Shown here in pieces: positions 1 to 5,474 of a stretch of DNA of 6,916 nt (within the stretch, counting starts at the first letter, position 1; every line of letters begins with the position of its first letter). Position numbers and translations under genes: made by a program. Below the pieces are notes generated by a model. That model had not been told where the DNA came from, ran no database searches, and worked only from the letters and a program-made list of their open reading frames with translations. Origin of the DNA: Candidatus Zhuqueibacterota bacterium (lineage in GTDB: Bacteria; Zhuqueibacterota; Zhuqueibacteria; Oceanimicrobiales; Oceanimicrobiaceae); assembly GCA_011775825.1 (NCBI GenBank), contig JAABYK010000444.1:4861-11776 (forward strand). Direction: 5' to 3'.

Positions 1-2
1 TT

Positions 3-1220
3 CTTCCAAATGGCATGACGCTTTTGGTTAAAGAAATCCACCAGTTGCCGCTGGTGTCAACCGGGTTCTTCTCCCGAAGCGGCCGAATACATGAGAATCC
101 TGAAATCGCTGGAATTACCGGATTGACGCTTCGAACGTCCCTGAAAGGAACACGCAATCTTACCGCCGAAGAGATTGCACTCGAAATTGAGCGTTTAGGC
201 TCCGGCATTCATTATTCAAACGATTCTGATTATTTGGGTTATTCAATGAATATCCTGTCAAAAAATTTCGTTTCGGGATTCGAGATTTTGACGGATATAA
301 TTTTGGAACCGACGTTTCCACAAGAAGAACTCGATAAGGAAAAAGAAAACACCTTGAATGCAATCCTTCAGGAAAAGGATGACATGTTTCGCTATCCTTT
401 GACATTGTTTTACAAAGCGTTTTTCAAGGACCACGCGTACGGCATCTCTTCTAACGGTGAACCTGACGTGATAAAGAGTCTTGGCCGGGAGAGGTTACAA
501 GTGTGGCACAAGAGGATTTTAGATCCGAAAAGTCTCTTTGTGGTCGTGGTTGGAGATGTTCAATCAGACAGGGTTCGGGAGCTGATAGAGGAACGTTTCA
601 ATGAACTTAGATCAGCGAACGAAGCCCCTGTTCAAAATGCAGACATTCAAAGCCCCGTCGGAATTGAAGAAAACTCCGATCGACGAGATAAGGAGCAAAC
701 ATCTTTAGCGCTTGGATTTGTCGGTCCCAAATACTCGGATAACGAATATTACGCGTTAACGGTTTTACAAAATGCGCTTTCCGGATTGGGCGGGCGCCTA
801 TTTGAAGAATTACGCGGACGGCAGAGTCTTGCTTATACAGTTGCTGCGTTCCTTCTCGATCGACTGCACGGAGGTTCCTTCGTCTCATACATTGCAACAT
901 CTCCGCAAAATGAGCAAGTGGCCAGGGAGGGGTTACTGCGCGAATTTGAAAAATTGGCGAAAGAACCCATCAGTGAAAAAGAACTAACAGGCGCAATCCA
1001 ATATACGATAGGAAGCCACGAAATCGGTTTGGAAACAAATCGCGCAAAAATGTTCCATTACGCTCATGATGAAATAATGGGCAAGGGGTTTGAGAATGTA
1101 CATGAGTATGAACAGAGAATTAAAAACGTAACCGCCGAGGATATTCTCAGTGCTGTTCAAAACTATTTTGATTTAGAAAACTATGCACTAGGGATCGTTC
1201 GTGGGAAAACGGCGGAATAG
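3..1220 (+). CDS. M16 family peptidase, non-catalytic (Arg/Tyr) domain, 5' end cut by window
   Basis: This is an M16 (insulinase/pitrilysin/processing-peptidase) domain. The frame is open to the left edge, and the four codons before the first ATG (position 15) read LPNG, giving LPNGMTLLVKE. That is the usual opening of an M16 domain, so the ATG is probably internal and the gene continues upstream. Counting from that Met, the segment where active members carry HxxEH (GLAHFLEHMLFKGT-like) reads GITGLTLRTSLKGT at residues 33-46: both His and the Glu are replaced, so this half cannot bind zinc there. Residues 258-275 have GLGGRLFEELR...SLAYT, the Arg/Tyr signature (R261, Y274) of the partner half that holds substrate. 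In this family the active half is either fused upstream (about 850-950 residues in total) or a neighbouring gene. The protein ends at a TAG codon, 119 nt from the convergent CHAT gene, and shows no functional tie to it. Family assignment is firm; substrate is unknown. Confidence 0.9.
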   Translation, partial: LPNGMTLLVKEIHQLPLVSTGFFSRSGRIHENPEIAGITGLTLRTSLKGTRNLTAEEIALEIERLGSGIHYSNDSDYLGYSMNILSKNFVSGFEILTDIILEPTFPQEELDKEKENTLNAILQEKDDMFRYPLTLFYKAFFKDHAYGISSNGEPDVIKSLGRERLQVWHKRILDPKSLFVVVVGDVQSDRVRELIEERFNELRSANEAPVQNADIQSPVGIEENSDRRDKEQTSLALGFVGPKYSDNEYYALTVLQNALSGLGGRLFEELRGRQSLAYTVAAFLLDRLHGGSFVSYIATSPQNEQVAREGLLREFEKLAKEPISEKELTGAIQYTIGSHEIGLETNRAKMFHYAHDEIMGKGFENVHEYEQRIKNVTAEDILSAVQNYFDLENYALGIVRGKTAE

Positions 1221-1236
1221 TATTTTCCTTCTCTGA

Positions 1237-1276
1237 TGGGAGACCTTCGAGTCGGCAAAAAACTTTGCCTATCCCA
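1237..1276. terminator. Hairpin between convergent genes, possible weak terminator
   Basis: A two-part inverted repeat lies between the convergent stop codons. The inner stem is GGCAAA (1254-1259) / TTTGCC (1264-1269) with a 4-nt loop. The outer arms are TGGGA (1237-1241) / TCCCA (1272-1276), with unequal internal loops between the two. A second short stem, ACTGT/ACAGT, follows at 1282-1295, with a pyrimidine-rich run (TTCTTTCTTTCT) a few bases later on the plus strand. No continuous T tract adjoins either stem, so this is at best a weak or factor-dependent terminator. The position between two converging genes is the main support. Confidence 0.35.
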
Positions 1277-1339
1277 GCATTACTGTCTCTACAGTGGGTG
1301 AGATTCTTTCTTTCTGTTCCAACTGCGCCGGGTTAGGAT

Positions 1340-4300
1340 TTAATTTGAACTTCCTGTCAAGGTAGCGGACGCCCAATAGAATGGGTGCGGAATGGATTCA
1401 TGTATGGCGCTTTTTTCCAGCGCGCGAATGGTCTCCAATTGAGCACGCCGCAATGCTTCGACTTTGTTGAGTTTTTTGTTCAACCAGTTGTTGAAAAAGG
1501 CCAAGGTTAGACGTTTGGCCATTTTATCGTCGATTTGCCAAAGGTTGGCGATCACGCTATTGGCGCCAGCAATCATAAACGCTCTCTGCATGCCTACAAT
1601 TCCCTCGCCACGAAACAGCTTGCCCGAAGCGGTTTCACAAGCAGATAAAAACACCAGGTCCACGTCGTTTAATCTGAGTTGCTGGATTTCGCGAACCATC
1701 AAATAGCCGTCGGTTTCCGTCGTGTCAACATCGGTAGAATCTCGGCAGAGGATGAGGGAAGAGTGATAAGGGTTCTTCTCGTTGATGCTGCTGTGAATCG
1801 AGAATAAAATTGCAAGATGAGACTTTATCATCTTTTCACGAACCTGCTCTTCGGTTGCATCGTTTCCAACCAAAGCCGTCGAGCCTTTACGCAACCTCGA
1901 TACCTCTATCGCTTCTGATTCTGCATGCCTTAACCCGGCCTGATTCAAGCCAATGGCCAAAAGTCCGCGTTCGGGCCGGGCGCTCTCCTCCTTTTTTAAG
2001 CTCTGCGAAAGGATTTCGGCACTGGGCATCATGCCAATGGCGAATTTATCGATCAGATAGTTGCCCTCGGTTGTGATGAGCGATGAAAAAGGCAAGTGGT
2101 ACAGGGTTTCATCCGGAATGAAATAAACCAATTTGGCCTGTGCCAGATATTTGCTGACCGGTGCAATTAGGTTGTCGAAGAGTTGGCGTCCCAAGATTCG
2201 GGTTCTCTGAAACGTTGAATCTTGATTTTGAGAGACGTTATCAGGCTCGATGCATCGGCGAAAGTCCGCAATCCATTCTTCAATTTGGGCTCGGCTCAGA
2301 GTCAGCTTAACGGCATTTACGCTGTTCTTATCGACGGTCCAAATCAACAGGTGCTGGTCCGTAATTTCATATTCGACAAAGCTCGCGTCTTTCTCTAGAC
2401 TTTGTTGCAAGTCCCTGATGTCGATTGTTCCGGTTCGTTCGGCGGACAGGTTGAGCAAGGGTAGGGCCAAGGTCGAGGCCAGCGTTTGTTTCACCGGCTG
2501 AACCGTGCTGTTGTCTCGCAGGAGCAGTTTCAAAGCCTGTGCCCGTTCTTGTTCGGCGTAAGCCAATGCCGCCAGTGTATCCTGCTTGGCAAATTGCAGC
2601 AGAACCATGTCTTCAAAAATGGGCTGAATCTTTTGTGAGAAGTTTGAACGTGCCTCATCATCCGTCAGTCCCCCTGCTACGGTTTCAACCGGTGAAATGG
2701 ATTTCTTTAAATGCTGCTCGGCTTCGGCAATCTTCTTTTGATCTCGATAAACTCGAGCCAAATAAAATTCGCTTTCCCAACGATGCCCAAATTTGGGAAT
2801 GTCATTGCCTAACTCGATGGCCTTCTCCAGGATATCCAATGCGCTTGCATGATTTCCCATTCTTCTGTAGGTTTCTCCAATCATATTCAGCGCGTCGATC
2901 TGGCGAACCAGCAGCTTCTCCTTTCTGAAGTGTTCAAGTGCATTTTCATATGAGTCAAGCGCATTCTGCCATTCCTCGAGCTGAAGCTCAAGCGTCCCGG
3001 CATTCATGTAGGCATCCGCTTCCCTTAAGCCGTAATCAAATCGAGCGAGGTGGTCCAGAGCTTGGTCGACACATATTTTTGCTGAATCAATTTTGTCCAT
3101 CATCAGATAGATTTGAGCCTTGTGCGACCAGATTGACGCGATCGAGAACGGCGCTCCGGTGTTTTGTGCAAGCAAAAGGGCCTGATCTTGATATTTAAAA
3201 GCCTCTGAATAGTCCCCAAGATCAAACGACAGCATTCCGAGGTTGATGAGTGATACAATTTCATTGTTTCTATCCCTTAATTCTTTTGCCAGTCTTAGGC
3301 TCTCTAAATAGGATTTTTTTGCGTCAGGATAGAGCGCCATTTCTTGCTGAACCAATCCCAGGCCGAGCAGATAATAAATTCGTCTAAAGGAATTCCCTGC
3401 TTCTTGAAGTAAATCATCGTAGATGAGCAGAGCCAAATCCAATTGTCCCATTCTTCTATGGACGACGGCAAATCGTTCGGATATGTAAGGTAGCCAACCC
3501 TGGTGATTGAACTTCACAAACAGATCCTGTGCAATTTTAAATTCATCGAGCGCACGTTGGAATCGGCCTTGATCGATCAAGATATTTCCCATGTAATAAT
3601 GAACGACTGCGTCGTAAAGCTCGTGTCCAAACTCCTGTGCTTCGTCGGCCAGGTAGTTCCCCAATGCGAGGCCGGAGTTGGTCAGGCCAAATTTTTCGTA
3701 AAGAACGAACAAAAATCTGGTATAAAATTCCAGTTTCCGTTTCCGGTCATGAATTTGTTTTGCCAACTTAATTCCGGAGCCAATGAATTTGAGCGAGTTT
3801 TCAGGTTCTGAGCGCAACATGCGGTGCGCTTTCCCAAAATACTGCTCCACTTTCAGCTTCTTTATGAGATCCGGCGGCTCCAACTGACGGTAGAAATTGA
3901 GTTGCGATAAAAGAAAATCGTGATTCAAGTAATGAGCGAACAGGTTTGCAAGCCATTTTGCCGCTTCGAAATAATGGCTTATCTTTTCGATTTGCTCGGG
4001 CTGATAGCACCTTAAAAAAACTGTTTGGTCAAGCAGTTCAAAAAACAATTTGTGCAATTTAGCTTTGTTTTCTGCAAAAAAGGTTTCAATGTCAGAAGAC
4101 GTGCCCTGGCGCTTCAGATTCTCAACTTTTCTCAACATCGAATCCTCGGTAATAAATGTGAGGCTCGTGAGGGTACTGTCCAACTGTGATCTTTGGGTAC
4201 CCGGGAGTTGGTGGTCCTCTAAATAGAGAATCAATTCGTCGACGAGCTCGGGTCTTTCAGTCTCGCTTAAATTCCCGGAAGCAAACCTCTTTTCAAAGTC

Positions 4301-4390
4301 TTCAAGACTGCTTGGCTTGCGAGCCAGTCTGAAAAACACAAGGAGGGCAACGGCGACGAGTACGGCTATGGCAATGCTCTTTTTCAACAT
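1340..4390 (-). CDS. Membrane-anchored TPR-CHAT protein (caspase-like cysteine peptidase)
   Basis: This 1016-residue protein has three parts. Residues 5-20 form one hydrophobic helix flanked by KK and RLARK: a signal anchor or uncleaved signal, with ambiguous topology. Residues of about 110-600 are helical TPR repeats, with typical G-x-Y/F-x-x-A units such as GDYSEAFKYQDQAL and GNHASALDILEKAIEL. From about 670 to the end is a CHAT domain (caspase HetF associated with TPRs). It has the expected His-Cys dyad: H866 in SIHSSINEKNPYHSSLIL and C918 in LVFLSACETASG, followed by GANSVIANLWQIDD and the family's ending PFYWASATLTG. Known CHAT proteins are clan CD peptidases or scaffolds, several acting in defence (gasdermin-cleaving proteases, Csx29 with type III-E CRISPR) after activation through TPR-like arms. 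No ribosome binding site is visible before ATG 4390, unlike the next operon. Residues of about 110-400 are homologous to the 407-residue protein upstream. The domain call is firm; substrate and trigger are unknown. Confidence 0.93.
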   Translation of the reverse strand: MLKKSIAIAVLVAVALLVFFRLARKPSSLEDFEKRFASGNLSETERPELVDELILYLEDHQLPGTQRSQLDSTLTSLTFITEDSMLRKVENLKRQGTSSDIETFFAENKAKLHKLFFELLDQTVFLRCYQPEQIEKISHYFEAAKWLANLFAHYLNHDFLLSQLNFYRQLEPPDLIKKLKVEQYFGKAHRMLRSEPENSLKFIGSGIKLAKQIHDRKRKLEFYTRFLFVLYEKFGLTNSGLALGNYLADEAQEFGHELYDAVVHYYMGNILIDQGRFQRALDEFKIAQDLFVKFNHQGWLPYISERFAVVHRRMGQLDLALLIYDDLLQEAGNSFRRIYYLLGLGLVQQEMALYPDAKKSYLESLRLAKELRDRNNEIVSLINLGMLSFDLGDYSEAFKYQDQALLLAQNTGAPFSIASIWSHKAQIYLMMDKIDSAKICVDQALDHLARFDYGLREADAYMNAGTLELQLEEWQNALDSYENALEHFRKEKLLVRQIDALNMIGETYRRMGNHASALDILEKAIELGNDIPKFGHRWESEFYLARVYRDQKKIAEAEQHLKKSISPVETVAGGLTDDEARSNFSQKIQPIFEDMVLLQFAKQDTLAALAYAEQERAQALKLLLRDNSTVQPVKQTLASTLALPLLNLSAERTGTIDIRDLQQSLEKDASFVEYEITDQHLLIWTVDKNSVNAVKLTLSRAQIEEWIADFRRCIEPDNVSQNQDSTFQRTRILGRQLFDNLIAPVSKYLAQAKLVYFIPDETLYHLPFSSLITTEGNYLIDKFAIGMMPSAEILSQSLKKEESARPERGLLAIGLNQAGLRHAESEAIEVSRLRKGSTALVGNDATEEQVREKMIKSHLAILFSIHSSINEKNPYHSSLILCRDSTDVDTTETDGYLMVREIQQLRLNDVDLVFLSACETASGKLFRGEGIVGMQRAFMIAGANSVIANLWQIDDKMAKRLTLAFFNNWLNKKLNKVEALRRAQLETIRALEKSAIHESIPHPFYWASATLTGSSN

Positions 4391-4450
4391 GTTGAAAGCG
4401 CTAGTTTAGGGAGAAAACTTGGTCACATTTCCACTGAATGTTTGTTACAC

Positions 4451-4474
4451 AGACATTTGCATTAGGCAATGTCT
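4451..4474 (-). repeat. Stem-loop in the presumed CHAT leader
   Basis: AGACATT (4451-4457) pairs perfectly with AATGTCT (4468-4474). The stem extends inward by GC/GC past one unpaired T, giving about nine pairs around a small loop. Outward, CACA-type and TGTG-type bases could add pairs after a small bulge. It lies 61-84 nt upstream of the CHAT start codon, inside the transcript if the promoter at 4519-4546 is used, so it could be a leader RNA structure or an operator palindrome. No T tract follows, so it does not look like an attenuator. Confidence 0.4.
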
Positions 4475-4518
4475 TGATTGTGAAAAAACGTTGTTGCCAA
4501 TGGTTAATGTATTTAAAA

Positions 4519-4546
4519 AATATACAGGATTAAGCCATATTAGCAA
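4519..4546 (-). promoter_or_regulatory. Candidate sigma-70-type promoter for the CHAT gene
   Basis: On the minus strand the sequence reads TTGCTA (4541-4546), a 16-nt spacer, then TATATT (4519-4524). These match the consensus -35 at four of six and -10 at five of six positions. Transcription would start near 4511 and leave a leader of about 120 nt containing the stem-loop at 4451-4474. The area is AT-rich, so chance matches are possible, and the lineage's sigma factor preferences are unknown. Confidence 0.35.
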
Positions 4547-4714
4547 GCATAAATTTGAAGTTGCATTTTGCTTTGAATTAATGCTTTAGTTTGAACACGG
4601 AGTCGTCGAGCGGTGGAGGAACATTGAGTTTTTATCCTTTATAATTTTTGCCGAAAGGAGCCGGGACGCCTTATAGAGATTTGCATGAAAAGATCATCAG
4701 GCCGCCATGGAAGT

Positions 4715-4770
4715 GTACCGGCATCTTGGGCCAGGGCTTTTGGGATCTACCTATCATTCGGTACTGGCCC
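4715..4770. repeat. Two interleaved, mutually exclusive inverted repeats
   Basis: GTACCG (4715-4720) can pair with CGGTAC (4759-4764), and GGGCCAG (4728-4734) with CTGGCCC (4764-4770). The arms alternate rather than nest and share base 4764, so they can form only as alternatives or as a pseudoknot-like fold. Both are perfect. The surrounding sequence shows no convincing coding frame on either strand. Confidence 0.4.
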
Positions 4771-4849
4771 TGAATGTAATCTTGATGACCTTCTATCTAT
4801 AGAGCACAGGTGTTGTCCTGCATACGTCATACTGGCATCGAGGTTGGCC

Positions 4850-4912
4850 TTCTAACAACTTTCATATTGAAAGACTGGTCGTTGGAGTGGAGCGATTGAT
4901 GAGAAGTTAGAA
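4850..4912. repeat. Nested inverted repeats, possible structured RNA
   Basis: Outer arms TTCTAAC (4850-4856) and GTTAGAA (4906-4912) are perfect complements. Directly inside the left arm lies a tight hairpin, CTTTCA-TAT-TGAAAG (4859-4873), with a perfect six-pair stem. A shorter AGTAC/GTACT pair (4924-4940) and a run of seven T's (4960-4966) follow on the plus strand. This could be a small structured RNA or remnants of an element. No promoter was identified with confidence. Confidence 0.3.
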
Positions 4913-4978
4913 TGACAGACATAAGTACTTTATCCGTACTACAAACCTGCAACATTGTGTTTTTTTGGCAACGTTTTT

Positions 4979-5112
4979 AGCCACGGATTTACACTGATGG
5001 AACACGGATTTGGTTTTCAGCTTTTTGAACGGACTGTTTTGCAACTGCTTGAAGGCATTTTGCAAATTGTCTTCACAACAACCAATTCAAAAATCCGTGT
5101 GCATCCGTGGCT
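4979..5112. repeat. Long inverted repeat of ACGGAT units (dispersed intergenic element type)
   Basis: The left arm begins AGCCACGGATTTACACTGAT at 4979 and runs to ACACGGATTT at 5011. The right arm at 5089-5112 reads, in reverse complement, AGCCACGGAT-GC-ACACGGATTTTT. The arms match in two blocks (10 and 10 nt), with 13 nt versus 2 nt between them, and enclose about 77 nt of unrelated AT-rich sequence. Within the left arm ACGGAT occurs twice. From general recall, similar 'CCACGGATTTACACGGAT' sequences recur between genes in many environmental genomes, often near GxxExxY-family genes; no such gene is visible here. It may be a palindromic mobile repeat or a DNA-binding target. Confidence 0.6.
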
Positions 5113-5133
5113 CAGACTTCAAGGGGCCTTTGG

Positions 5134-5165
5134 TTGCGGCTCCGCTGCGTTGTGAGACTCCGCAA
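5134..5165. repeat. Short GC-rich inverted repeat
   Basis: TTGCGG (5134-5139) and CCGCAA (5160-5165) are perfect complements separated by 20 nt. This lies just beyond the ACGGAT element and may be a further part of the same dispersed element. No T tract follows, so it is not a convincing terminator. Confidence 0.25.
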
Positions 5166-5278
5166 ACTCGGTTTCTCCGTGTTGACAGGAGCTTTTGATC
5201 TTCCGCTCAGTCTATTCATTTGGTCCAGGTTGTCCGGTTAAGTTGGGGGAGAAGTTTGCGAAGTTTTAAGGGTGAGTC

Positions 5279-5332
5279 AAAAAAATCCCCAATTCAGTTG
5301 CCACACCCTGTGGACACGAAAATTGGGGATTT
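5279..5332 (-). terminator. Intrinsic terminator of the TPR-peptide operon
   Basis: On the minus strand AAATCCCCAATT (5321-5332) pairs over 12 perfect base pairs with AATTGGGGATTT (5283-5294). It leads straight into a run of T's (complement of 5279-5285). The 26-nt loop contains its own five-pair hairpin, CCACA/TGTGG (5301-5313), so the structure is a hairpin within a hairpin. It starts 26 nt after the peptide stop codon and marks the end of the unit, separating it from the CHAT gene. Confidence 0.88.
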
Positions 5333-5358
5333 AATTAATAGAGCCGAGTTGAGCCCAG

Positions 5359-5448
5359 TTAGACCGTTCGATTCGGTTCCGGACCGGGACCGTCGCGAGG
5401 GTCTTCCTGGTCGTACGTCACGAAGATTTCAAGATTGCCATTCACCAT
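5359..5448 (-). CDS. Small acidic Pro/Gly-rich peptide (29 residues), cotranscribed with TPR protein
   Basis: This short frame runs from ATG at 5448 to TAA at 5359. Its Shine-Dalgarno AAGGAGG (5454-5460) is five nt from the ATG, the best-placed in the window. It starts 26 nt after the TPR gene's stop and ends 26 nt before a strong terminator, so it is a deliberate last gene of that unit. The peptide has a non-polar, strand-like first half (NLEIFVTYD, residues 5-13) and an acidic, turn-rich second half (DPRDGPGPEPN, residues 16-26). It has no Cys, Lys or signal peptide, and a net charge of about -4. About 18 of 29 codons end in G or C. I do not recognise a family. By position it could be a ligand, signal or substrate for the TPR protein or the CHAT protease; a TPR receptor with a short downstream peptide gene recalls Bacillus Rap-Phr in layout only. 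The gene call is fairly strong; the role is unknown. Confidence 0.75.
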   Translation of the reverse strand: MVNGNLEIFVTYDQEDPRDGPGPEPNRTV

Positions 5449-5453
5449 GTCGT

Positions 5454-5460
5454 CCTCCTT
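5454..5460 (-). promoter_or_regulatory. Strong ribosome binding site of the 29-residue peptide gene
   Basis: AAGGAGG on the minus strand lies five nt before ATG 5448. It lies in the 26-nt gap after the TPR stop codon (5475-5477), so the peptide can be translated independently. This site is what turns an otherwise negligible 90-nt frame into a supported gene. Confidence 0.75.
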
Positions 5461-5474
5461 CTCTGTTTGAAAAA

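Larger units (their letters stand above)
4483..4978. repeat. Imperfect inverted repeats bounding a 464-nt non-coding block
   Basis: AAAAAACGTTGTTGCCAA at 4483-4500 is, apart from a 3-nt insertion, the reverse complement of TTGGCAACGTTTTT at 4965-4978. Each arm is preceded by the hexamer ATTGTG (4477-4482; 4954-4959). The arrangement resembles the ends of a small non-autonomous element, but no transposase fragment was recognised and a target-site duplication is not clear. The outer end abuts the repeat element beginning at 4979. Confidence 0.3.
4391..5278. other. Gene-free interval rich in inverted repeats
   Basis: About 890 nt separate the CHAT start from the terminator of the TPR-peptide unit. 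Short open frames here (for example 4955-5155 and 5010-5198 on the plus strand, or a 57-codon frame from ATG 4685) lack well-placed ribosome binding sites and recognisable sequence, and the first two run through inverted repeats. The interval holds a candidate CHAT promoter, a leader hairpin, four further inverted-repeat structures and an ACGGAT repeat element, all listed separately. I see no tRNA or rRNA. The density of inverted repeats suggests either untranslated RNA structure or decayed mobile sequence. Confidence 0.6.

Noticed and set aside
1464..3198. Several plus-strand frames of 80-129 codons inside the CHAT gene.
   Set aside because: They are antisense shadows of a 1016-residue frame whose product has strong domain evidence.
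4620..4660. A perfect TATAAT hexamer on the plus strand near 4639.
   Set aside because: No -35 hexamer lies at 16-18 nt (the nearest TTGAGT is only about 10 nt away), and no gene follows on that strand.
4685..4855. A 57-codon plus-strand frame from ATG 4685, with AAAGGAG about 25 nt upstream.
   Set aside because: The purine-rich site is too far from the ATG, the product is unrecognisable, and the interval is dominated by inverted repeats.
4979..5165. A CRISPR array, suggested by repeated ACGGAT units.
   Set aside because: The units are few, unequal in spacing and inverted; there are no regular spacers and no cas gene in the window.
4955..5198. Two overlapping short plus-strand frames of about 62-66 codons.
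   Set aside because: They run through the ACGGAT inverted-repeat element, have no ribosome binding site and resemble no protein; reading frames across such repeats are common artefacts.
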